The translations under genes and the position numbers were made by a program. 64,000 nt of DNA from G963666535 sp963666535 (GTDB lineage: Bacteria; Bacillota; Clostridia; Oscillospirales; Oscillospiraceae), in the NCBI GenBank assembly GCA_963666535.1, contig OY762913.1, positions 744,001 to 808,000 on the forward strand, read 5' to 3'. A model generated the notes under the pieces. It was given only the letters and a program-made list of their open reading frames with translations. It ran no database searches and was not told where the DNA came from. Positions 16,932 to 24,452 of the stretch are shown here, piece by piece (within the stretch, counting starts at the first letter, position 1; each line of letters begins with the position of its first letter).

Positions 16932-17061
16932 AATGATCGTCCTTTCTATTTTTTTACGGGTCAACGGCCCACGTTCTGGCTTGAGTCTATAACTTAGCCG
17001 AAAGTTTAGCAATCCGCACAATTAGGAAAGTTAGACACCGCACAGTTAGTAGTTTCTGAAT

Positions 17062-17124
17062 GGTAAGTATCCAATTTTTGTAACTTTTGACCACTTTATT
17101 AAAACAGTTTTGTTGATACTTACC
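17062..17124. promoter_or_regulatory. Inverted-repeat operator candidate between the catabolic operon and hxlR-type gene
   Basis: Perfect 10-bp inverted arms GGTAAGTATC (17062-17071) and GATACTTACC (17115-17124) lie 53 bp centre to centre, about five helical turns, within the divergent cupin/HxlR intergenic region. This is what a dimeric regulator or looping pair could bind. The HxlR protein is the obvious candidate; this is inference from position. Confidence 0.5.
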
Positions 17125-17231
17125 TTTTTCGTGCTCGAACTTAAGCAATGTGCACAATTATAAGTCTCATAATTTGGGTGGCGTTTTCATGCGGCATTTG
17201 CTACAATAGCGTTGAAAGAAAGGTGAACGGA

Positions 17232-17690
17232 ATGCGCAATGCGCCCGATTTGAACGGCTCCGTCAATCCATATCACTATGCGCTCCATTGTATCGGTGGC
17301 AAATGGAAAATGACCATTTTGCATGAGATCTACACCTTTGGAAAAATTCGCTTTAACCAAACGCTGAAGCAGCTTCCAGTCTCAGAAAAGGTATTGGCTC
17401 AGCAGCTTAGGGAACTGCTTGAGGACGGCCTAATCCAGCGAATATCCCATGACACGATCCCCCCCAAAGTGGAATATGTCTTGACGCCGAGCGGAGATCA
17501 AATTATGCCTGCCTTAGACATTCTTTATATCTGGAGTATTCGCCAGATGGACGCGCAGAACATTCCCATAGACGCCGATAATTTTGTGGTACACAAATCC
17601 GAAAAATATGTAGAAGCCCTCAGGGATGTAATTGAAACCAACAACCTTTGGCATGAATTGGAACATCAGCGAGGAACGAAGCAAAAGTAA
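17232..17690 (+). CDS. HxlR-family winged-helix transcriptional regulator
   Basis: 152-residue regulator with the HxlR/MarR-like signature 'LHCIGGKWKMTILHEIY', then 'RFNQTLKQLPVSEKVLAQQLRELLEDGLI' and the wing 'KVEYVLTPSG'. The ATG at 17232 has AAAGGTG upstream; a longer reading to 17148 has no ribosome binding site and looks hydrophobic. It is divergent from the cupin-led catabolic operon and separated from it by a region with a 10-bp inverted repeat. It therefore most likely senses a pathway intermediate and controls that operon. HxlR proteins often respond to aldehydes, quinones or redox, but the ligand is unknown here. Confidence 0.88.
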   Translation: MRNAPDLNGSVNPYHYALHCIGGKWKMTILHEIYTFGKIRFNQTLKQLPVSEKVLAQQLRELLEDGLIQRISHDTIPPKVEYVLTPSGDQIMPALDILYIWSIRQMDAQNIPIDADNFVVHKSEKYVEALRDVIETNNLWHELEHQRGTKQK

Positions 17691-17691
17691 G

Positions 17692-17730
17692 AAATCTGAC
17701 GACGTAGCTAAAGCGTCGTCAGATTTTTTT
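17692..17730 (+). terminator. Rho-independent terminator of the HxlR gene
   Basis: Stem AATCTGACGACG... pairing with CGTCGTCAGATT, followed by a T7 run, directly after the HxlR stop codon. Confidence 0.85.
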
Positions 17731-17990
17731 GTCAGGCATACTTTGGGGAAAATATGTTCTTTGGGTTCTATGAACACAATCTCTGTAATTTACACAAATG
17801 TCGATCTCACCGACGGGGAATGGAACGAACGTCTCCTCAGTCAGTCCCGCTAGATTTGGAAGCTGGATCGGCTATGTGGCTTAACCCTTGATATGCCGGA
17901 GTTTTTATTGTGATCAGCAGACATTATTTATAAAATAACCTGCATCAGCACTGGCAATTAATATTTGGTGAAACCCTTATGGTATAACCT

Positions 17991-18542
17991 CTATTCCTTT
18001 CTGCCGCCGGTTGCAGCTGCAATTGCAGCCTCTTTCCCAAAAACAAGTCCGCTTAAGGCCGTACTGCCGAAAACAAGTGCTAATGTCATCACAAGGCCAT
18101 AGCAGAAAAACGCCAGCAGATGTAAACCGTTTATCTGCTGAGCAAATGTAAACGCAAAAAACGTGGATGCCATACCCAAGAAAACACTTGGGACAACCCC
18201 AAACGGCGTTTTTGAAAGAAAATTATCATGTACTACTAATACTAGGAAAACGAGCAGGGTGTTAGGAAGTGTTTGAATAACGAAATCCGAGGTAGAATAC
18301 TGACCTAAAAACAACTGAAGTGCGTGTGACAGATATGCCCATGCAACACCGCACATATAACACAGTATAATTGAAGGGATAAGCTTTACATTAGCGCCAA
18401 GAGCAAAAAACAGGATAAGGGGAAGGAATAACATCCATATGTACATACCATAACCGATCACGCCTGGAACAATCAGAAGTATTGACAAAATAATCGAACC
18501 TACAAGTGCCTGAAATATTTTTATTGCTTTTGATGACTTCAT
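17991..18542 (-). CDS. DUF1097-type integral membrane protein 1 (candidate transporter)
   Basis: 183-residue protein with about five to six hydrophobic segments ('ALVGSIILSILLIVPGVIGYG', 'MLFLPLILFFALG', 'LLVFLVLVVHDNFL'). The 'LFFALGANVKLIPSIILCYMCGVAWAYLS' region is characteristic of DUF1097 proteins. ATG 18542 follows AGGAGG; the longer reading lacks a site. It is divergent from the LysR gene that heads the C-C hydrolase operon. A paralogue (27911-28465) sits in an operon with the second C-C hydrolase. The repeated linkage to phloretin-hydrolase-like genes suggests membrane passage of the aromatic substrate or product. The family has no established biochemical role that I can name. Confidence 0.8.
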   Translation of the reverse strand: MKSSKAIKIFQALVGSIILSILLIVPGVIGYGMYIWMLFLPLILFFALGANVKLIPSIILCYMCGVAWAYLSHALQLFLGQYSTSDFVIQTLPNTLLVFLVLVVHDNFLSKTPFGVVPSVFLGMASTFFAFTFAQQINGLHLLAFFCYGLVMTLALVFGSTALSGLVFGKEAAIAAATGGRKE

Positions 18543-18852
18543 GGCTTTTCCTCCTAATTTTTTGAAAATTTGACAACGTACACGCAAAATGGTTTTGCTA
18601 TTGCCTTTATGTCAAAAGACATAAAGTTCTATACGTTTCAGCTAAATTTAATACTAGCTTGCGTCGTGAAATTTGTAAAATACATAAATATTATGAGGTC
18701 ATAAGCAAAATGGAATTATAATCCATCTTTTTATTAAAAGCATAGTTGTAAAAATTCAGACAAACGTGATAGTATAAAAACATCGAAAATAATTGGGTTA
18801 TATTTCATGTTTAGTAATTCAGTGGAAATTACTTTGTAAGGGAGGAGTCAAT
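18543..18852. other. Divergent promoter region, DUF1097 gene / LysR gene
   Basis: 310 bp of AT-rich sequence without a credible gene. It should hold both divergent promoters and the LysR binding site. I cannot single out a convincing T-N11-A operator by eye. Confidence 0.4.
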
Positions 18853-19740
18853 ATGAATTCGACGCAGATTCTATGCTTTCTCAAAGCAGCGCGCTCTAAT
18901 AATTTCACGGTAAGTGCTGCTGAATTGTTCATTTCGCAACCGGCTTTCAGCCATAATATAGTTGCTCTGGAAAAAGAATGGGGAATGGATCTTTTTACAC
19001 GCAATAACAAGCATAAGAACACACATCTGACACCCGCCGGAGCTGTTATGTTTGACGGTATGAGAAAAATCCAGGATCAATACGAAAATCTTCTGCAAAA
19101 TGCCCACAGTATCTATGAGGGAAAATCTGGAACTTTAAGCATTGGACTAAGAGCCAACGATCGTATTGATGAACGGACGCTTAGAATATTGGACTGTTTT
19201 CAAAAAAAATTTCCGGATGTAGAATTATATCTCCGCAGAGGAAATCACAGCGAATTAATCCAATGGCTCTATGAAAACACTTTAGATGTTGCCTTTACTT
19301 TGAAAGTTGATGTGGAAGATAAAAAATGGCTGGCACTGGAAACGCTGTATGTTCTTGAATCGGTACTTATCCTTAAATCAGACCATCCCCTAGCACGCAA
19401 GGAGAATTTATCGCTGGCCGACTTTAAAGATGAAACGTTTGTAAACTTGTCGGAAAAAGAATCATGTGCCATTAATATGCTGCTAACGATTGAATGCGAA
19501 AATGCGGGGTTTATTCCCAAAGTAGTATATGCTCCAGATGTAAGTGCACAAATTTTGTACGTGGAATCCGGCAGAGGCGTGGCCATAGGGAGTATTAATA
19601 ATACGGCGATTTTTAGTGAGCATATTACAATGATACGATTGCAAGATCTGAAGCCCATGGAAATTGTTACGGCATGGAACCGTGATAACTACAACCCCTG
19701 TATATCAATGTTCTATTCCGCTTATGAGCCCATAACATAA
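18853..19740 (+). CDS. LysR-family transcriptional regulator
   Basis: 295-residue LTTR. The N-terminal helix-turn-helix reads 'FLKAARSNNFTVSAAELFISQPAFSHNIVALE', and a periplasmic-binding-like effector domain spans about residues 90-290. Start ATG 18853 follows GGGAGG; an upstream ATG at 18793 lacks a site. It is divergent from the DUF1097 membrane gene and about 110 bp ahead of the C-C hydrolase-ferredoxin-flavoprotein genes on the same strand. It most likely controls one or both units in response to the aromatic substrate. An imperfect inverted repeat AAGCTTCT/AGAAGCTT at 19787-19822 may end its transcript weakly. Confidence 0.9.
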   Translation: MNSTQILCFLKAARSNNFTVSAAELFISQPAFSHNIVALEKEWGMDLFTRNNKHKNTHLTPAGAVMFDGMRKIQDQYENLLQNAHSIYEGKSGTLSIGLRANDRIDERTLRILDCFQKKFPDVELYLRRGNHSELIQWLYENTLDVAFTLKVDVEDKKWLALETLYVLESVLILKSDHPLARKENLSLADFKDETFVNLSEKESCAINMLLTIECENAGFIPKVVYAPDVSAQILYVESGRGVAIGSINNTAIFSEHITMIRLQDLKPMEIVTAWNRDNYNPCISMFYSAYEPIT

Positions 19741-19850
19741 TTGGATTTTACTTTTTTGTAAAATTAGGTTAACATTTTAACGAGTTAAGCTTCTGTATTT
19801 GTGAAATTTGTTGTAGAAGCTTTCGTTATTTTGAAAGGGCGGTTGATTTT

Positions 19851-20666
19851 GTGGCTTCTCATAAAAAAGTACCTGTTACTGAACAGGACATGAAAAAGTC
19901 CTACTATAAGTACTACTTGGAAGAAATGGTTGAAGCACCTCAGGAAAAATACAACAAGGTGCTGGCAGGGCCTATTGATCCATCAAAAGCGCTCCCTGTA
20001 CAGGAAAGGAACCGCCTGTTTGAACCCGGTTATTTTGAAGAGGAAATAGGCTATTGCGTTATGCCCGACGGAACGGGATATATTGCGAATCTTACGAAAA
20101 TGCCCGGTGTAACAGCAGAAATGTTTGACTGGTGGTTTGCCTGGCACGGCCTCGACAACTTGCGTTATACCATATGGGATAACGAGGATCACTACAAGGC
20201 AGAATGCATGCAAAAAGAAAAATGCAGAGACCCATTGCTTCCATTTAAAGAACGGTACTGGAACACAACCCACGAAGTTTTAGAGGATGTGGGTATGGGT
20301 CCCGACGCCATATACATAAACTTCAAAAATCCCGGTGACATGGGTTTTGATGTCTCAAAAATTGGGACCGATGCCTGTTCCACTATTGTCTGTGCAAATG
20401 GATTTGGCAAAGGTCAGCCGCCCTTTGCCTCCCCAGGCACAATTATGTGCCATTTTATCAGAGACATTGAAGGCGGCGTTGAACTCAGAACACGTTTTTG
20501 GCCTGGTTATATTTGTCATAATGGAAAATTGGTTAAAACAATTCTCGACGGTTCCAGCTACCCGCTCATGCCCCTTATGGCTTTGTGCACACACAACATA
20601 AAAGAATTCACAAACCTTGCGGCTCTGCTGCCCAAAATCTTCCCCGAAGAACGGGACAACTTTTAG
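19851..20666 (+). CDS. Phloretin/DAPG-hydrolase-family zinc C-C hydrolase 1
   Basis: 271-residue member of the DAPG hydrolase (PhlG)/phloretin hydrolase (Phy) family. These enzymes cut the C-C bond between an acyl group and a phloroglucinol ring. Family signature: 'MFDWWFAWHG', 'IWDNEDHY', 'THNIKEFTNLA'. By spacing to the PhlG zinc ligands (His129, Glu160, His270, Glu274) I assign His114, Glu145, His248 and Glu252, all present. Start is GTG 19851 behind GGGCGG. Ferredoxin and flavoprotein genes follow within 15 bp each, forming an operon. With the phloroglucinol cluster nearby, release of phloroglucinol from phloretin or another acylphloroglucinol is inferred. Fungal-type or DAPG defence roles are unlikely because no phl biosynthesis genes occur. 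Confidence 0.88.
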   Translation: MASHKKVPVTEQDMKKSYYKYYLEEMVEAPQEKYNKVLAGPIDPSKALPVQERNRLFEPGYFEEEIGYCVMPDGTGYIANLTKMPGVTAEMFDWWFAWHGLDNLRYTIWDNEDHYKAECMQKEKCRDPLLPFKERYWNTTHEVLEDVGMGPDAIYINFKNPGDMGFDVSKIGTDACSTIVCANGFGKGQPPFASPGTIMCHFIRDIEGGVELRTRFWPGYICHNGKLVKTILDGSSYPLMPLMALCTHNIKEFTNLAALLPKIFPEERDNF

Positions 20667-20681
20667 AGAGGGGATAGTTCA

Positions 20682-20927
20682 ATGATTGATACCAAGCATA
20701 AGATACTATTTAATGCTGATAAATGCATTGGCTGTAAGCTTTGCTACAAGGCATGTTTTGTGGATGTCATACGCTGGGACGAGGAAAAAAAGCAGCCTGT
20801 GTTTAAATATGTGGAAGACTGCGAGCATTGTTTCTGGTGTGAGGCAATCTGTAAAAAGGGTTGTATTGAAGTTGTTCCTGACTATGGCAGCGAAAAGCTT
20901 TTGCAGACCTTTGACTGCTATCGCTAA
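20682..20927 (+). CDS. Two-cluster 4Fe-4S ferredoxin-like protein (AprB-like)
   Basis: 81-residue protein with two cysteine clusters: 'CIGCKLCYKAC' (residues about 16-26) and 'CEHCFWCEAICKKGC' (about 47-61). It likely carries two 4Fe-4S centres. Aromatic residues around the clusters and the pairing with a flavoprotein resemble the beta subunit of adenylylsulfate reductase. RBS GAGAGGGG. It lies between the C-C hydrolase and the AprA-like flavoprotein with gaps of 15 bp, so it should be the electron partner of the flavoprotein. Electron donor and acceptor are unknown. Confidence 0.88.
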   Translation: MIDTKHKILFNADKCIGCKLCYKACFVDVIRWDEEKKQPVFKYVEDCEHCFWCEAICKKGCIEVVPDYGSEKLLQTFDCYR

Positions 20928-20942
20928 GGGGGGAATATAAGA

Positions 20943-22625
20943 ATGGAAACAAAATATGGAAAAGAAAATCTTTCTTCCGATGTATTAATAATAGGTGGCG
21001 GTATTGCGGGATTAACAGCCGCTATGTCGTTAAAAGAAATTCACTCTGATCTTAATGTGCTGATTGTGGAAAAACAGACGGCGGGATACTCCGGAAAGGC
21101 CAACAAGGGCGGTGGTGTTCTGCAATATTTTGACTTAAAGCACATAAAACCGGAGGATTTTTCTGCATATCATGCTAATTCCGTTGGATGCTTTTTAGGC
21201 GACCAGGAGCTTATGATCAAATATGTATCCATGAACAATCTGATGATGGATAAGCTTGTTGAGTGGGGCGCAAGGCTTCCTAAAAACGAAGATGGCAGTT
21301 ATAACGTTATACCCACCGGTCCGATGACCGCAATGATCGGTGTTGATTTGGATATAACCGTAAAAATTCGACAGACGGCAGAAAAAATGGGTGTTAAAGT
21401 TATAGATAAAGTCACTGTATCGGACTTGTTGACCACTAACGGTAAAATTGCTGGAGCAACAGGTTATAGCATTTTAGACGGCAAGTTCTATACATTTAAT
21501 GCTAAATCAGTCATTTTGGCAACCGGAAGCCAGAACTATCGTGTAGGCCCGATGTGGAGCAACGGCAGAGGCGACGGTATTGCGGCAGCATACCGTGCCG
21601 GTGCGGAAATGCGAAATCCTGAATTTGGGAACTTTGCTCAGCTTGTTACGGTAAAAAGCCATCAGGAAATAGTTTTCGGCGAAAATTATATGTATAACAG
21701 CCACGGCGACAATATAACGAAAAATTTCCGATGCTTCCCCGAAGCGGATATCAACAGCTCAGCAGTAGCGGAATGGTATTTACAGATGTCAGCCGGTAAA
21801 GGTCCTGTCTACCTCAAGCTCGAACAGGAGGGAAATGACGTTGATAACTCCAGATTAGATGTCTGGGACCGTCCTTACGGTCTGCCTTTCTGGAATTTAA
21901 ACACCAAACGTGCTGCCAAAGTCGATACTGACATGGAAGTCTGCCCCATGTTTATCGGCGAACAATCCCCGGTAAAGGTCGGACATGATATGAATACGAC
22001 AATACCAGGGTTGTATGCCATAGGAGACATAAGCTACGGCGGTTCAACAGCACCGGGCGCAGTTCCTGCTCCTCCTGGAAGAAATCGTGGCTCTGGAATA
22101 CTTAACGCCGTTTTTGGTGGAATTGTCTGTGCTCAGAGTGCTGCCGACACAGCAAAAGCATCCAACATGCCAGCAATTGAAGAAAAGCAAGTGGAAACGT
22201 GCATAAAACGAGCCTATGAACCGCTTGACAGAGATTCCGGCTGTAGTGCAAAAGACGTCATACGTCTGGTTCAGAAGGCTATGGGGTCAATGGAACAGTC
22301 GGTTTATATGAGCGAGCACCGCATTCAAACTGCGCTACACTTTGTGGAAAAAGCAAAAGAGATGATTAAAACTTTGAAAGCAGAGGATTTCCACGATCTG
22401 CTATCCTGCCATGAAGCAGAGGCAATGGCTCTCTCAGCGGAAATGCATTGCAAAGCCTCACTGATGCGCAAAGAATCAAGAGGTTGGTTTCTGAGAGAGG
22501 ATTACCCTGAAATGGATAATAAGAATTGGCTGAAATGGATCATTGTAAAAAATCAAGACGATAAAATGGTATTTAGCACTGAGGATATACCATATGAAAA
22601 GTGGCAAGTTAAACCTCATAATTAA
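20943..22625 (+). CDS. FAD-dependent fumarate-reductase/AprA-superfamily flavoprotein
   Basis: 560-residue flavoprotein of the succinate dehydrogenase/fumarate reductase/adenylylsulfate reductase alpha superfamily. The N-terminal dinucleotide motif is 'VLIIGGGIAGLTAAMSL'; 'SVILATGSQNYRVGPMWSNGRGDGIAAAYRAGAEMRNPEFGNF' marks the FAD-capping region. 'GLYAIGDISYGGSTAPGAVPAPPGRNRGSG' closes the FAD fold, and a helical C-terminal domain follows. It is third in the operon after the C-C hydrolase and ferredoxin. Sulfate reduction is unlikely because sat, qmo and dsr genes are not in view. A flavin reductase for an unsaturated aromatic or enone substrate is the inferred role. A 40-codon open stretch continues in frame after its TAA. 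Confidence 0.85.
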   Translation: METKYGKENLSSDVLIIGGGIAGLTAAMSLKEIHSDLNVLIVEKQTAGYSGKANKGGGVLQYFDLKHIKPEDFSAYHANSVGCFLGDQELMIKYVSMNNLMMDKLVEWGARLPKNEDGSYNVIPTGPMTAMIGVDLDITVKIRQTAEKMGVKVIDKVTVSDLLTTNGKIAGATGYSILDGKFYTFNAKSVILATGSQNYRVGPMWSNGRGDGIAAAYRAGAEMRNPEFGNFAQLVTVKSHQEIVFGENYMYNSHGDNITKNFRCFPEADINSSAVAEWYLQMSAGKGPVYLKLEQEGNDVDNSRLDVWDRPYGLPFWNLNTKRAAKVDTDMEVCPMFIGEQSPVKVGHDMNTTIPGLYAIGDISYGGSTAPGAVPAPPGRNRGSGILNAVFGGIVCAQSAADTAKASNMPAIEEKQVETCIKRAYEPLDRDSGCSAKDVIRLVQKAMGSMEQSVYMSEHRIQTALHFVEKAKEMIKTLKAEDFHDLLSCHEAEAMALSAEMHCKASLMRKESRGWFLREDYPEMDNKNWLKWIIVKNQDDKMVFSTEDIPYEKWQVKPHN

Positions 22626-22634
22626 TCTGTCACA

Positions 22635-22748
22635 GCATTGGATGCATCATACGTTGGTAAGCTCGATCAAGACGACCTTACCAAGAAGGCAGGAACTGAC
22701 GCATTGAAAGCTGCTTTCAAGGAACAACTTAAGAAGAACAAGAAATAG
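22635..22748 (+). other. In-frame lysine-rich open extension after the flavoprotein stop
   Basis: Directly after the flavoprotein TAA (22623-22625) the same frame stays open to TAG at 22746-22748, encoding 'ASYVGKLDQDDLTKKAG' and a tail ending 'KEQLKKNKK'. It has no start codon or ribosome binding site. It is either the former C-terminus of the flavoprotein behind a nonsense mutation or the tail of a lost gene. Nothing here decides which. Confidence 0.4.
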
Positions 22749-22782
22749 CCCATTCGATGTTGTTTTACTCATGGCCACATAA

Positions 22783-22820
22783 GAAGATCGCCATTTCCAA
22801 GTCTGGATATGGCGATCTTC
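22783..22820 (+). terminator. Terminator hairpin of the C-C hydrolase operon
   Basis: Perfect 12-bp arms GAAGATCGCCAT (22783-22794) and ATGGCGATCTTC (22809-22820). The natural continuation past the IS256 insertion is 'ATATTTTTTTT' (24343 on), so the insertion split the stem from its T-run. A similar hairpin context recurs at 42868-42915. Confidence 0.7.
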
Positions 22821-22821
22821 A

Positions 22822-24334
22822 GGCACGTCGGAAAATTTTGTGTAATTGTAAAACCCCTTGATCAAGAATTTTAGCTTGTATCTGTGGGTTTGCTCTTGCA
22901 AATCAAGACTGTGGATTTTGCCTTCACTGCCCGTTTCCCCGGGAGCGGACACGGTATGCGCGCTTTGCGTGAATGCCGCGTCCGCCCAGGGGAACTCTAT
23001 TTCAAGGTAAAATCAGACTGCGGCTCGCTCAGAAAACATCAGGTTGAGCTGGCTTAATACCATATCCCAGTTTCGACATCTGGACATCCAGTGTTCGACA
23101 ATTTTTTTAGATGCCAGATACAGCATCTTGCGCAGAGACTCATCGCTGGTGAAGCTGGGTTTATTTTTGGTGATCTGCCGAAACTGTCTGTTAAGCCCCT
23201 CAATGATGTTTGTCGTGTATATGATGCGCCGGATTTCGGCGGGGTATGCGAAAAAGGTGCTCAGAATGTCCCAGTTTTCTTCCCAGCTCTTGACGCAGGA
23301 GGGATACTGTTTACCCCACTTTTCACGGAACGCCATCAGATGCTCCAATGCTTCGTCTTCCGTGACGGCTTTATAGACCAGTTTCAAATCAGCCATGAGC
23401 GCCTTGATATCCTTGTAGCTCACATAGCGGGTGGAGCTGCGGATCTGATGGATGATGCAGCGTTGGATTTGCGCTTGGGGGTAAACGGCATTGATGGCCT
23501 CGCAGAAGCCCTTCAGCCCGTCCACACAGAACAGATAAACATCCAAAACACCCCTGCTTTTGAGGTCATTCAACACAGAAAGCCAAAACTTGCTGCTCTC
23601 ATGTTCCCCGATCCAAACGCCAAGAATGTCCTTTCTGCCATCCATGGTGATGCCAAGTACCACATAGGAAGCCTTGGTGACATACTGGTGATTTTCCTTG
23701 ACCTTGTAATGAATAGCGTCCAAAAATACAAATGGATAGACGGGTTCCAACGGTCTGTTCTGCCATGCCGAAACCTCCGGCATGATTTTCTCGCTGATCT
23801 TACTCACTAGCTCTGGGGAGATTTCCACATCATAAAGGCTCTTAATCTGCTCCGCTATATCCCGCTGACTCATGCCACAGGCATACAGGGAAAGAATCTT
23901 TTCTTCCATGCCGTCGGCGTTTCGGCTGTATCTTTCGATGATTTGAGGCTCATATTTTCCGTTGCGATCCCGGGGCACCTTGATCTCCACCTCGCCCAAT
24001 TGCGTCTTGACTGTCTTTTGCGAATACCCATTTCGGTAATTCTTAGCTTCCGGTTCGACAGCGGTTTGCGACGCTCTTTCGCTTTTTTCGTAGCCCAGCT
24101 CCGAGTCCAGCTCGCTTTCCATGACCTGCTGAAGTACGTCACGAAACATTTCCTTCATGGCCCCCATAATCTCCATGGTGCTGCTAAACTTTTGGCTGTT
24201 CACGTATTCTCGCATCAGTTCTGCCGGTGCTTCCTTCATAAAAAACATCCTTTCAGTGTTGAATTGTTATTGCTCCAACTCTTGACCAAAAGGATGTCTC
24301 TCATTCACTTTTACACAAAATTTTTCGGGGTCTC
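22822..24334 (-). mobile_element. IS256-family insertion sequence, copy A
   Basis: 1513-bp element. Ends are GGCACGTCGGAAAATTTTG at 22822 and, on the other strand, GAGACCCCGAAAAATTTTG at 24334. It is flanked by perfect 8-bp target duplications GATCTTCA (22814-22821 and 24335-24342). The copy at 41298-42810 has the same length and nearly the same sequence in the opposite orientation. Confidence 0.95.
23013..24248 (-). CDS. IS256-family (Mutator-type) transposase, copy A
   Basis: 411-residue DDE transposase that cuts and joins the ends of the surrounding IS256 element. The Mutator-family core is present: 'YPFVFLDAIHYKVKE' (first acidic residue), 'LDVYLFCVDGLKGFCEAI' (second) and 'IYTTNIIEGLNRQFR' (third region). 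It is intact and differs from copy B at only a handful of residues (for example Lys/Arg in 'VDGLKGF'), so both copies are recent. Start ATG at 24248 or the in-frame ATG three codons later; AAAGG lies just upstream. Confidence 0.95.
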   Translation of the reverse strand: MFFMKEAPAELMREYVNSQKFSSTMEIMGAMKEMFRDVLQQVMESELDSELGYEKSERASQTAVEPEAKNYRNGYSQKTVKTQLGEVEIKVPRDRNGKYEPQIIERYSRNADGMEEKILSLYACGMSQRDIAEQIKSLYDVEISPELVSKISEKIMPEVSAWQNRPLEPVYPFVFLDAIHYKVKENHQYVTKASYVVLGITMDGRKDILGVWIGEHESSKFWLSVLNDLKSRGVLDVYLFCVDGLKGFCEAINAVYPQAQIQRCIIHQIRSSTRYVSYKDIKALMADLKLVYKAVTEDEALEHLMAFREKWGKQYPSCVKSWEENWDILSTFFAYPAEIRRIIYTTNIIEGLNRQFRQITKNKPSFTSDESLRKMLYLASKKIVEHWMSRCRNWDMVLSQLNLMFSERAAV

Positions 24335-24452
24335 GATCTTCAATATTTTTTTTACATTATCCCTTCTGCCCACTAGCCGGATAGCACGCCATTTCCGCCG
24401 GATTCCTCTTTTTTCCCCGTGACCTGCCCCCCAAATCCGACCACTAAGAATG

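Noticed and set aside
20682..22625. Dissimilatory sulfate reduction (aprBA)
   Set aside because: The pair is AprBA-like in layout only; sat, qmo and dsr genes are not in the window and the operon starts with a C-C hydrolase.
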